A stretch of DNA of 64,000 nt, taken from contig CAACVI010000023.1 in assembly GCA_900659855.1 (NCBI GenBank), positions 62,001 to 126,000 on the forward strand, in the 5' to 3' direction. Of this stretch, positions 17,725 through 25,189 are shown piece after piece; positions within the stretch are counted from its first letter, which is position 1; each line of letters opens with the position of its first letter. The DNA comes from Candidatus Desulfarcum epimagneticum (GTDB taxonomy: Bacteria > Desulfobacterota > Desulfobacteria > Desulfobacterales > CR-1). The position numbers and the translations under genes were made by a program. The notes under the pieces are model-generated. The model did no database searches. It had not been told where the DNA came from and was given only the letters and a program-made list of their open reading frames with translations.

Positions 17725-18906
17725 ATGAAAACAGACCCCAGAGAGATCCGGCTCATTGAAAAAGCCGCCGTTGAATTTGCCCGAAAGGAGCTGGCCCCCG
17801 ACAGGCGGGCGCATGACAAATATCCCTTTGGCTCCTTTTTCGGGCCGATTGTGGAAAAAGCCTTTGAACTGGATTTTTTCCACGCCGCGCTTCCCGAAGA
17901 CCTGGGGGGAATGGGCCGGGGAATCCGGGCGTTTTGCGTTCTTCTGGAAAAACTTTGCATGGAAGACGCCTCTTTGGGGGGCGTTTTGTTCGCCAACGCC
18001 TGCTCCCAGGAGATACTGACGGCCGCCGGGGAGGGAGACCGGCTCAAAGAAATGGCCGGGGCGTCCCGGGCCGCTGATTTTCTCATCGCCTTTCCGTGTT
18101 TCAACCATCCCTCTCAAATCCCTCATATAGCCCGCGCCGGCCGGGAAAAAGACCGATACGCGCTGTCGGGGACCCTGGAATACCTGGTCCTGGGAAGCGT
18201 GGCCCGCTGGGCGGTGATCCCCGCCGTCATGGACGGCCGGGAGGGGTTTTCCTATTTCCTGGCGGATTTAAACGACCCCGGGGTCGAAAAAAGCGAGGTG
18301 GTTTTAAGCATGGGGCTGCGAAGCTGTCCGGCCGTGGACGCGGCCTTTGACGGGGTCCCGGCGATTTTGGCCGGGGAGCCGGGATGGGGGACGCGGCATT
18401 TCGAGGCGGCCGCGCCAAAGATGATCCTGGCGGCGGCGGCCATGTCCCTTGGGGTCATGGGGGGCTCTTTCCGGGAGGCGCTGGCGTACGGCAAAAAACG
18501 TTCCCAGGGGGGCAGAAAGATTGTGGACTGGACCCAGCTTCAAATGATTCTGGCCGATATGGCCATTGGTCTGGAGATGGGAAAGCGGGCTTTGGAAAGC
18601 GTCCTTCGGTCCGCCGAGGACGGGGAAAAGGGCTGGGAAGACAGCGCCCTGGCGGTGAGCGCCGCCATCCAGAGACAGGCCTGCGACGCGGTTTCAGACG
18701 GGGTCCAGGCGCTGGGGGGCGCGGGATACATGAGCGATTACGGGCAGGAAAAAAGATTCCGGGACGCCATGCAGCTCCAGTCCCTGCTGGGTCTGGCGCC
18801 GCTGAAACGGATCAATTTTTTACGGCGTCTGGCGGGAAGGGACGATCTCTTTTATAAAAGCCGCTCTGATGGACAAAACGAATCAGACGAAAAGGGGAAA
18901 AAATGA
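17725..18906 (+). CDS. Acyl-CoA dehydrogenase-like protein lacking the catalytic Glu
   Basis: The 393-residue protein has the acyl-CoA dehydrogenase fold (PEDLGGMGRGIRAF N-terminal region; SDGVQALGGAGYMSDYGQEKRFRDAMQLQSLLG at the C-terminus). At the place where EGT carries the catalytic base, the sequence is MQLQSLLG, so dehydrogenation by this subunit alone is unlikely. The flavin-domain TEPxxGSD motif is also not clear. It is 18 bases after a normal paralogue and overlaps the next gene by ATGA. Paired active and inactive subunits are known in some steroid and other acyl-CoA dehydrogenases; I infer a similar partner role here. Confidence 0.85.
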   Translation: MKTDPREIRLIEKAAVEFARKELAPDRRAHDKYPFGSFFGPIVEKAFELDFFHAALPEDLGGMGRGIRAFCVLLEKLCMEDASLGGVLFANACSQEILTAAGEGDRLKEMAGASRAADFLIAFPCFNHPSQIPHIARAGREKDRYALSGTLEYLVLGSVARWAVIPAVMDGREGFSYFLADLNDPGVEKSEVVLSMGLRSCPAVDAAFDGVPAILAGEPGWGTRHFEAAAPKMILAAAAMSLGVMGGSFREALAYGKKRSQGGRKIVDWTQLQMILADMAIGLEMGKRALESVLRSAEDGEKGWEDSALAVSAAIQRQACDAVSDGVQALGGAGYMSDYGQEKRFRDAMQLQSLLGLAPLKRINFLRRLAGRDDLFYKSRSDGQNESDEKGKK

Positions 18907-19769
18907 GGAAAACACACGAGGCCTTTTTTGAAGGAACCCGGCCCGGGAAAACAGTGACTCACGGCCAGGCGAGTTTTGAATTGCCCATCCTGTATTACCG
19001 GGACGATCTTTTTGGGCTTTATTTTTCGGCGGACGAAGGAAAGGTCCGGGAGGTCATGCCCTCCCATGAGCTGCGCCCGGTTCTTTTGCCCAACGGCCGG
19101 GCCATTGCGGCGATTTTCGCCTTCCACTACATGGAGACCTCCATCGGCCCCTATGGGGAGGTGGCTGTGGGGATTCCCGCCGTTTATGGAAAAAGGATCA
19201 CGCCGCTCACCGGCGCGGCGCCCGCCCTTCTGGAGAGCGCCTTTCCGGGGTTCGGCGTTCTGGTTTCGCATCTGCCGGTCACGACCCTCCAGGCCCGGGA
19301 CGCCGGCCGGGGGGAGTGGGGGTATCCCAAATTCACGGCGGACATGGATTTTGAGATCGCGCCGGAGTTCATGTCCTGCGATCTGGGCGAAAACGGGGAG
19401 CGGATTCTGGAGCTGAAAGTCATGAAAAGGGGCTTTCATGCCCGGGACTCGCGGCCTTTGACCACCTACAGCGTCAAGGACCGCAACCTGATCAAAACCG
19501 TGATTCCCCAAAGGGCGGTCAAGCGAATCTCTCTTTTCCCCAGGGGCTCTTTCGTCCGCCTGGGGGACCATCCCGCGGCCCGATCCATCCGGGGCCTGGA
19601 TCTGTCGGAAAAGCCCTTTATGTCCGTTTATTACCCGGAGCGGGCCGGGATTTTGCCCCCGGGCGAAGTCATTGAAACCGGGGTCCGCCCCCTGGAAGGC
19701 TATATGGGGGGCTCAAGGGAAGGCGGGCTTTCGGTTTCCCATGGGGCTCTTTTTGAAACGGCGGAATAA
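18903..19769 (+). CDS. Acetoacetate decarboxylase family protein
   Basis: The 288-residue protein has the acetoacetate decarboxylase fold signature: LPNGRAIAAIFAFHYMETSIGPYGEVAVGIP in the first half and GRGEWGYPKFTADMDFE, where the Lys of the GYPK motif corresponds to the Schiff-base lysine. Many relatives are not decarboxylases but hydratases or dehydratases, so the reaction is open. Its ATG overlaps the preceding acyl-CoA dehydrogenase-like gene, completing a three-gene unit (16201-19769). It is convergent with the octaheme cytochrome gene, from which a short A/T hairpin separates it. Confidence 0.82.
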   Translation: MRKTHEAFFEGTRPGKTVTHGQASFELPILYYRDDLFGLYFSADEGKVREVMPSHELRPVLLPNGRAIAAIFAFHYMETSIGPYGEVAVGIPAVYGKRITPLTGAAPALLESAFPGFGVLVSHLPVTTLQARDAGRGEWGYPKFTADMDFEIAPEFMSCDLGENGERILELKVMKRGFHARDSRPLTTYSVKDRNLIKTVIPQRAVKRISLFPRGSFVRLGDHPAARSIRGLDLSEKPFMSVYYPERAGILPPGEVIETGVRPLEGYMGGSREGGLSVSHGALFETAE

Positions 19770-19798
19770 AAAAGAAACCTATTTCTTCGTTTTTTCAG
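19768..19798. terminator. Short A/T hairpin between convergent genes
   Basis: AAAAAAGAAA followed by CCTA and TTTCTTCGTTTTTT can pair as a stem with A and T tracts on both sides, the pattern of a bidirectional terminator. It overlaps the 3' end of the minus-strand cytochrome gene. Confidence 0.5.
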
Positions 19799-21026
19799 CG
19801 CGCAGTTCCTTTGCCATGGCCCTGATTTCCGTCAGGTCCCGCTTCATCGCGCTCCAGCCGTACCACAGCGAGTAGTCCGGGTTGGAATGAAACGCCCCCT
19901 GGAAGGCCCTCATGCGGTGTTTCAAGTGCATCTCGAAAAGGGTCTGCTCAATGACCGTGGGCGCGTCGTGAAAAGTCAGAAGGTCGGGAAAGGCGTGGGC
20001 GTAGGCCTCGGGTTTTTCAAGGACGCCGTCTTTGTAAAGCGCGGCCACGATTCGGATGGCTTCGGCCAGCAGGCGGTCGGCCTCCCGGATCATCCCGTCC
20101 GCCTTTTCAAGCTCGGCTTTGGCGAAACGGCCGGAATGGCACTGGCGGCAGGCGTCTGTCATCTTGTCCCTTTCTTTTTGCCAGCTTTCCTGGGTCAGAC
20201 GGGCCACATCGGCGTTTTTCACCAGGTTGAACCGGGCCGTGGGGTTCCCTTTGGGGTCTAAAACGCCCAGCGCCTTTAAGATGTCCACCTGGTCCGCTTT
20301 CCACTCCGGGTCTTCGGGAAGGGGCAGCCGGACGGCCAGAAATCCCCAGGCCGTTCGGACCTCGTGGTTTCCCTCCTGGAAATGGCAGGTCTGGCAGGTC
20401 GGGGCCGCGGTTTTTTCATGCAGAACCCCGCTTTGTTTCAACAGCGCCCGAACCCCGTGCTTGGAGGACGAGTACATCTCCCACTGGGGATGGTCAAAGC
20501 CCATGTGGCAGGTCTGGCAGGCCTGGGGCTGCCGGGCCTCTTTTTTGGAGAACGTGTGCCGCGTGTGGCAGGCGTCGCACGAGGCCGTCCCGAATCCCGA
20601 GCCGTTTTCTTTCAGCTCCCTGATCTCGTCTTCGGTCTTCAGCCCGATTTTATGGCATCCGCCGCATCCCTTCATCCCCTCCCGCATGTAAATGGGGAGC
20701 ATGTGGGTGGTGGGCATGGCCTTCATGGACGCCCAGGCCAGGGCGTGTTTTCCCCTTTTAAACTGGGCGGTCTGGTCCTCATGGCATTCCCCGCAGGTGT
20801 CGGGTCTCGGTATCCGGGCGTTTTGCGGGTCCTTTTCCGACTTGTGCCCGTCGCCGTGGCACGTGGAGCAGTCCACATCGTTTTCGCTGTGGGCGCTGAT
20901 TTCCCAGTCGGAAACAATATGGGGGGTGGCTGCCCGGTGGCAGTCCACGCACTCCTGGGCCGATCCGGGAGCGGGCATCAAAAGGGTGACGATGAAAAAA
21001 ACGGCGCATGCGATGGGGGGGATCAT
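19779..21026 (-). CDS. Octaheme c-type cytochrome, hydroxylamine oxidoreductase-like
   Basis: The 415-residue periplasmic protein has a signal peptide (IACAVFFIVTLLMPAPGSA) and eight CxxCH motifs: CVDCH, CSTCH, CGECH, CGGCH, CDACH, CQTCH, CQTCH and CRQCH. Other HAO-family features are SSKHGVRALL between hemes 6 and 7 and FHSNPDYSLWYGWSAMKRDL at the C-terminus. HAO relatives in non-nitrifying anaerobes usually reduce nitrite or hydroxylamine rather than oxidise hydroxylamine; whether the Tyr that crosslinks to the P460 heme exists cannot be settled by eye. The start at 21026 follows AAAGGAG; the upstream extension lacks a signal. It is a single gene, with no visible membrane partner. Confidence 0.88.
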   Translation of the reverse strand: MIPPIACAVFFIVTLLMPAPGSAQECVDCHRAATPHIVSDWEISAHSENDVDCSTCHGDGHKSEKDPQNARIPRPDTCGECHEDQTAQFKRGKHALAWASMKAMPTTHMLPIYMREGMKGCGGCHKIGLKTEDEIRELKENGSGFGTASCDACHTRHTFSKKEARQPQACQTCHMGFDHPQWEMYSSSKHGVRALLKQSGVLHEKTAAPTCQTCHFQEGNHEVRTAWGFLAVRLPLPEDPEWKADQVDILKALGVLDPKGNPTARFNLVKNADVARLTQESWQKERDKMTDACRQCHSGRFAKAELEKADGMIREADRLLAEAIRIVAALYKDGVLEKPEAYAHAFPDLLTFHDAPTVIEQTLFEMHLKHRMRAFQGAFHSNPDYSLWYGWSAMKRDLTEIRAMAKELRAEKTKK

Positions 21027-21224
21027 GGCAAAGTCTCCTTTTAAAGTAAAGTCAAGATGAGGTTTCTTACCATATCCCAAGGTCAAAAAAAAGATCAAAA
21101 TGGTCCAGGATCCTGGAATTTCGATAAACTCGCTTGTGGCTGGTGGAAGGGGGCGCTATAAAGGGCGCCTGAATCCGGCGTTTGGGGTCATTTGTTTTCG
21201 GGTCGTCTTAAAGGAGGCGTTTTC

Positions 21225-21761
21225 ATGAAAAAAAACAGGGGATTCACCCTTCTGGAGCTGATCGCGGTCATCGCCCTGATCGCCATCATGGCCGCTTTGG
21301 CGATTCCGAACTACCTGGCGTGGCTGCCCGGATACCGGCTGGACGGCGCGGCCCGGTCTCTTCGGTCCGATTTGCGCCTGACCCGGATGCGGGCGGTGTC
21401 CGAAGGCCGGACATTCACCGTGACCTTTGATGTGGCGGCGGGCCGCTACTCGATTTACGCGGGCCAGTCCCTGGACGAAGAAAACCGGGTCAAAACCGTG
21501 GACATGGGGCAGACGTTCACGGGGGTGGAGTACGGATATCTGCCGGGCAAAAGCCCCTCGGGAAGTCGGATCAAACGCCCGGTCACGTTCAGCGGCCGGC
21601 CGCCGAAAGTGTCGTTTCGGCCCTCGGGCATGTCCAACAAGGCCGGCAGCGTGTATCTGACCACGTCCGGAAACACGGATGTTGAGAGGCAGCGGGCCCT
21701 CACCGTTCTTTTGACCGGCCGGGTCCGGCTGTACCGGCGCCTGGCCGGGGGGTGGGAATGA
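21225..21761 (+). CDS. Type IV pilin-like / GspH-FimT family pseudopilin
   Basis: The 178-residue protein has a class III signal: KKNRGFTLLELIAVIALIAIMAALAIPNYL, with cleavage expected after Gly and Glu at position 5 of the mature protein. The C-terminal part (LRLTRMRAVSEGRTFTVTFDVAAGRYSIY and a final VYLTTSGNTDVERQRALTVLLTGRVRLYR) matches GspH/FimT minor pilins. ATG 21225 follows AAAGGAGG. No other pilin, prepilin peptidase or secretion ATPase is nearby, so the partner machine must be encoded elsewhere. It ends 12 bases from the convergent PocR gene. Confidence 0.85.
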   Translation: MKKNRGFTLLELIAVIALIAIMAALAIPNYLAWLPGYRLDGAARSLRSDLRLTRMRAVSEGRTFTVTFDVAAGRYSIYAGQSLDEENRVKTVDMGQTFTGVEYGYLPGKSPSGSRIKRPVTFSGRPPKVSFRPSGMSNKAGSVYLTTSGNTDVERQRALTVLLTGRVRLYRRLAGGWE

Positions 21762-21773
21762 GCCCGCCGCTGT

Positions 21774-22280
21774 TTACGCCTCATGCTCCGCCGCTATGCC
21801 TTCGGCCTTTTCCTCCAGAAACGCCGCGATCTCGCGGGCTTTTTCCCCGGTCAGAAAACCGATGCTTTCGGAAAGCTCCTCAATGGTCTCATCTTCGATG
21901 CCGGTGGTTTTGTTCACCAGAAAAGCGTCTGTCTCGCCGTCTTCCATGAGCAGGCCGCATCCGCCGATGGCGCCCAAAAATTCGCCTTGGACAAACAGGG
22001 GGGCGATGATTTTGAGCAGGCCGGCGTCGCACTCCATGACCACGGATTTTTTGGAGTTTTTGGCCATGGTGGCCAGATTCTGATGGGCCACCGCGCAGAT
22101 GTAGCTCTGCCCTTTTTCATTGGCCTTGATGACCGGGCACAGCCGGTTGACCCATTTTTTATAATCGGTGATCCGGATGCCGTCGATGTCGAACACAGAG
22201 GCGTCAAGCCCGGATTTTTCGTGAATTTCCTTTTCCAGCGCCACCCATTTTTCAAGGGGCCATATATCGGTCAGTTTCAT
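21774..22280 (-). CDS. Stand-alone PocR-type sensory domain protein
   Basis: The 168-residue protein consists almost entirely of a PocR ligand-binding domain. Family features are LEKEIHEKSGLDASVFDIDG, the Cys-containing RLCPVIKANEKGQSYICAVAH and MECDAGLLKIIAPLFVQGEFLGAIGGCGLL. In PocR and its relatives this PAS-like domain senses small organic ligands and is normally fused to DNA-binding or kinase domains; here nothing is attached except a short acidic tail (EEKAEGIAAEHEA). ATG 22280 is favoured over the start ten codons upstream because GGACCC/ATCTCC precedes it, but the evidence is weak. The stop of the upstream dehydrogenase gene is 26 bases away, suggesting one transcript. Confidence 0.75.
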   Translation of the reverse strand: MKLTDIWPLEKWVALEKEIHEKSGLDASVFDIDGIRITDYKKWVNRLCPVIKANEKGQSYICAVAHQNLATMAKNSKKSVVMECDAGLLKIIAPLFVQGEFLGAIGGCGLLMEDGETDAFLVNKTTGIEDETIEELSESIGFLTGEKAREIAAFLEEKAEGIAAEHEA

Positions 22281-22306
22281 GGAGATGAAGGGTCCTTTCT
22301 TTGGAT

Positions 22307-23290
22307 TCAAACAGGTGTGAAAACGTCCGGATTCACCATATGCGCCGGTTTTTTCCCGCTGAAAAATTCCAGGGCCTGGTCCGCCGCCCCCATGCTCATG
22401 TTGTTCATGGCCTCATGGGTGAAGGCCGCCGTGTGCGGGGTGAGGACCACGTTGTCCAGCTTGAGGAGGGGCGAGGAAACCGGCGGCTCCTCATCGAACA
22501 CATCAATTCCGGCCCCGGCGATGGTTTTGTTTTCCAGGGCCGCGAACAGATCGGCCTCGTTGACGATTCCCCCCCGGGCCGCGTTGATGAGAAAGGCCGA
22601 GGCCTTCATCGTCTCAAACGCCTTTTGGTCGATGATCCCTTTGTTCTCCGGGGTCAGGGGCGAATGGATGCTTAAGATGTCGGATATTTTCAAAAGCTCC
22701 TCCAGCTCCACGCGCCGGATGTCGTTTTCACGGGCGAATTCCTCGGGCCAGAAGGGATCACAGGCCGCGATTTCCATTTGGAATCCTTTGGCCCGAAGGG
22801 CCACGCTCCGGCCGATGGCCCCAAGGCCCATGAGCCCCAGGGTTTTTTTCCAGATTTCCACCCCCATGATTTTCGTGTGCTCCCAGCGTTTTTCGCGAAG
22901 GCCCGAGTCGCAGGGAATGATTTTCCGGGCCACGCTCAGCATCAGGGCGAAGGTGTGGTCCGCCACCGCGTCTTTGTTGGCGCCCGGGGTGTTGAACACC
23001 GCCACCTTATGGCGGGTGGCGGCCTCGACGTCCACCGTGTCCAGCCCCACACCGAATTTGGAGACGGCCTTTAAATTCGGGGCCGTGTTTAAAAACGCCT
23101 CGTCCACCACCAGATCGTTTCCGCATAAAACGGCGTGGGCGTTTCCCGCCGCCTCCATGAAGGCCGGGTCGCCCACGCCCGAGCCACGCATGTCCGTGAT
23201 GATCAGGTCCGATTTTTCAAGCTTTTCCATGGCCGAGCGGTCAAACACGCAAAAAGGTCTGGCTTCCAGAAGTAAATGAAACGGTTTCAT
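22307..23290 (-). CDS. D-isomer-specific 2-hydroxyacid dehydrogenase (SerA-like)
   Basis: The 327-residue NAD-dependent oxidoreductase has a catalytic domain (DLVVDEAFLNTAPNLKAVSKFGVGLDTVDV) and an NAD-binding domain with GLMGLGAIGRSVALRAKGF. The usual active-site residues are visible: Arg in INAARGGIVNE, Glu in GAGIDVFDEEP, and His in VVLTPHTAAFT. It lacks the C-terminal ACT domain of long 3-phosphoglycerate dehydrogenases, so it could be a short SerA or another hydroxyacid dehydrogenase. The start at 23290 follows AAAGGAG. The PocR gene follows closely on the same strand, and a family I repeat fragment separates this gene from the one upstream. Confidence 0.9.
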   Translation of the reverse strand: MKPFHLLLEARPFCVFDRSAMEKLEKSDLIITDMRGSGVGDPAFMEAAGNAHAVLCGNDLVVDEAFLNTAPNLKAVSKFGVGLDTVDVEAATRHKVAVFNTPGANKDAVADHTFALMLSVARKIIPCDSGLREKRWEHTKIMGVEIWKKTLGLMGLGAIGRSVALRAKGFQMEIAACDPFWPEEFARENDIRRVELEELLKISDILSIHSPLTPENKGIIDQKAFETMKASAFLINAARGGIVNEADLFAALENKTIAGAGIDVFDEEPPVSSPLLKLDNVVLTPHTAAFTHEAMNNMSMGAADQALEFFSGKKPAHMVNPDVFTPV

Positions 23291-23303
23291 CTTTTTTTTC
23301 TCC

Positions 23304-23343
23304 TTTTTTACGACGCTGTCCCGTGATTTTTTACGAGTTTATC
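23304..23343. repeat. Family I right-arm fragment
   Basis: TTTTTTACGACGCTGTCCCG followed by TGATTTTTTACGAGTTTATCC matches the right end and flank of the complete family I elements (compare 30967-31045). The reverse strand supplies the TAA stop of the gene at 23339. Confidence 0.75.
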
Positions 23344-24136
23344 CTTTTTCCAGGACATATGTTTTCAACCGCCCAAAAACCCCGGCGCCTTCAAAAGCGG
23401 GGCTTGCCATTCCGGAGGCGGTCTTTTTCAGCGCGCGGCGCCCTTCCCGGTCCCGGGCGCCGATTGTTTCCTCCATGAGCCCCAGCGCGCCTTGAATTTT
23501 GTCGTAAAGGACGATGGGTCCGCAGATCGCCTCGCCGTCCGGGCCCTGGCCCACGGCGCCCAGGGCCTTTGAGCCGGGCGTTTCAAAGGGTTTGGGCAAA
23601 GGCCCGTATCCCAGGATTTCGGCGAAAATCACAAGGCTTTCCTCCCATTGCGGGACGATGGAAAGCTCAAAGGCGACGCGGCCGTCCTCGGCCAGGGCCT
23701 CGATGTCGGATGCCTGAAACGACAGATCCAGGTCCGCCAGACATTTTTCCCGGACGGTTTCAAGGGACACGTCCCTTTTGCTGACAAGCACATCGCCGTC
23801 GTTGAGTATTTTAATGATCTTCAGGATGTGGACCATCTCTTTGATCAGCGGGTTTTTCCTCATGGCCGCGTCTTCGGGAAAGGTCCGGTAGATGGCCAGC
23901 TCGTTGTCCAGAGCCAGGATCAGGGGCCTGCCCGTTTCAGGGTCCGGGGACTTTTCAAGGAAATACAGATCCAGGCCCCGCTTGGTTTCCATTGGAAATT
24001 CCCTCATTTCCAGAAGAAGGCGCATGCTTTCCAGGTCCGTGGACGCGCCGCTTCCCGGGGGGCCGATGGAGGACAGGACCGCCTCGGCCAGGCGTTTGAT
24101 TTGGATTTTTTTTAATATGTTTTCTTTAAAAGACAT
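23339..24136 (-). CDS. Hypothetical protein, 265 aa
   Basis: I do not recognise this family. ATG 24136 (MSFKENILKKIQIKRL) is preferred because the open frame upstream of it runs into a family I element, which would encode a spurious 34-residue extension, and because AAGGACTGG precedes 24136. The product is mixed alpha/beta, soluble, without signal peptide or membrane segments. Recognisable stretches are PSIGPPGSG, RPLILALDNELAIYRTFPED, IKILNDGDVLVSKRDVSLETV and a C-terminal helical region with GALGLMEETIGARDREGRRAL. The stop codon lies inside a repeat fragment. It could be co-transcribed with the 75-residue gene upstream, with the palindromic element between them. Confidence 0.65.
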   Translation of the reverse strand: MSFKENILKKIQIKRLAEAVLSSIGPPGSGASTDLESMRLLLEMREFPMETKRGLDLYFLEKSPDPETGRPLILALDNELAIYRTFPEDAAMRKNPLIKEMVHILKIIKILNDGDVLVSKRDVSLETVREKCLADLDLSFQASDIEALAEDGRVAFELSIVPQWEESLVIFAEILGYGPLPKPFETPGSKALGAVGQGPDGEAICGPIVLYDKIQGALGLMEETIGARDREGRRALKKTASGMASPAFEGAGVFGRLKTYVLEKG

Positions 24137-24159
24137 GTTCGCGCCAGTCCTTAATAAAA

Positions 24160-24282
24160 GGCGTCGTAAAAGTTCGATATACAAGGCGCGGCTTTTTTTT
24201 GAGAGAGAGGCCATACAAACAGTATGCCGAACGAACAAAAAAGAGCCGGAACGCGGTAGATCGGACTTTTTACGACGGCGTC
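24160..24282 (-). repeat. Family I palindromic element, copy 3 (inverted orientation)
   Basis: On the minus strand the left arm reads GACGCCGTCGTAAAAAGTCC and the right arm ends TTGTATATCGAACTTTTACG. The core CGGCATACTGTTTGTATGGCC is the same type as copy 2, but the outer stem differs (GGCTCTTTTTTG with CAAAAAAAAGCC). The TGA stop of the gene at 24281 overlaps the left arm. Confidence 0.85.
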
Positions 24283-24508
24283 ATTTCTTCTGATCTTCCA
24301 GCATCTTTTTGAGCCCCTTGAGAGTCCCCTTCCATCCCGATTCCCCGGCCATGATGGAGACGATGGCGTCGTCTTCCACGCTGACCTCCAGAATGATCTC
24401 CTCGTCGCCCACTGTGAACACGGCCTCGCCCCATCTCTGGGCCGGGAAGCCCGTGGCCTCGCAGTCATAATCGGTTCTCATCTCGCCGGTCATTCGGATT
24501 TCGTCCAT
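24281..24508 (-). CDS. Small hypothetical acidic protein, 75 aa
   Basis: This 75-residue soluble product has no recognised domain. It looks like a small beta-sandwich or hairpin followed by a helix: CEATGFPAQRWGEAVFTVGDEEIILEVSVEDDAIVSIMAG, then GTLKGLKKMLEDQKK. TAAGGAGACAG gives a well-placed ribosome site before ATG 24508, which supports real coding. The gene sits between a family I element at its 3' end and a family II element upstream. No function can be inferred. Confidence 0.65.
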   Translation of the reverse strand: MDEIRMTGEMRTDYDCEATGFPAQRWGEAVFTVGDEEIILEVSVEDDAIVSIMAGESGWKGTLKGLKKMLEDQKK

Positions 24509-24521
24509 GGTCTGTCTCCTT

Positions 24522-24682
24522 AGGGTTCACCCAAAAATCAGTTTGCAATTTTGGGAGTTAAGTCGCCTGCCTGACAAGGCGTGAAAACTTGAGGCATATC
24601 GGGATATGCCGAGTTTTCATAACGCGGTCAGGCAGGATGAATGGGCTTCCAAAATGTAAAGTTATTTTTGAGTGAGCCCTTA
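24522..24682. repeat. Family II palindromic element, full copy
   Basis: The arms GGGTTCACCCAAAAATCAG (from 24523) and, on the reverse strand, AAGGGCTCACTCAAAAATAA (from 24681) form an imperfect terminal inverted repeat. Inside, CTGCCTGAC near 24567-24575 pairs with GTCAGGCAG near 24626-24634, and GAGGCATATC with GATATGCCGAG makes an inner stem. The reverse-strand arm begins with the TAA stop of moaB. Confidence 0.8.
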
Positions 24683-25189
24683 CTCCTGTAAATGTTTGGC
24701 CACATGCCCCAGCTCCGGGAAAATAATGTGCTTGCAGGCCAGCTTGCAGGCCTTGATGCTGCCGGGCATGCAGAAGATGACGGCGTTTTTCCAGATCCCG
24801 GCCGCGGCCCTGGATAAAATCGCGGCGGAGTCGATCCGCTCATAGCTCAGCTGGGCGAAGATGGCGGCAAACGCCGTCATTTCCTTTTCAAAAACCGGGC
24901 GCAGGGCCTCGATGGTGACGTCTTTGGGGCTGACGCCGGTGCCCCCGGACACCAGCAGGGCGTGGGGGCGGTAGTTTTCAATGATGGACGCCGCCTCGTT
25001 CCGGATCACGTCGGCGTCGTCCGGCGCCACGTCGTGAAACACCACCCGAAAGCCGTTTCGGGCGGCCTGGCCGGCCATCCATTTTCCGCTTTTGTCCTCG
25101 GCCAGGCCCCGGGTGGTGGACACGGTCAATATGGCCACCCTTAACTCCCGGGGCGCCTTTTTTTTATGCGCGGTCACGCTCGCCGTCAT
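24680..25189 (-). CDS. moaB: Molybdopterin adenylyltransferase-like MoaB/MogA
   Basis: The 169-residue protein belongs to the MoaB/MogA family, which adenylylates molybdopterin during molybdenum-cofactor maturation. It shows RVAILTVSTTRGLAEDKSG at the N-terminus, DDADVIRNEA, the core signature LLVSGGTGVSPKDVTIEALRPVFEKEM, and GSIKACKLACKHIIFPELGHV, all typical. ATG 25189 overlaps the pyrR stop, so the two are probably co-translated. Its TAA is the first base triplet of a family II element. It lies near mobA, moaE and moaC on the opposite strand. Confidence 0.92.
   Translation of the reverse strand: MTASVTAHKKKAPRELRVAILTVSTTRGLAEDKSGKWMAGQAARNGFRVVFHDVAPDDADVIRNEAASIIENYRPHALLVSGGTGVSPKDVTIEALRPVFEKEMTAFAAIFAQLSYERIDSAAILSRAAAGIWKNAVIFCMPGSIKACKLACKHIIFPELGHVAKHLQE

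Noticed and set aside
24137-24238. A 34-residue N-terminal extension of the 265-residue unknown protein
   Set aside because: It is encoded by the family I element arm and core; a better start with a ribosome site exists at 24136.
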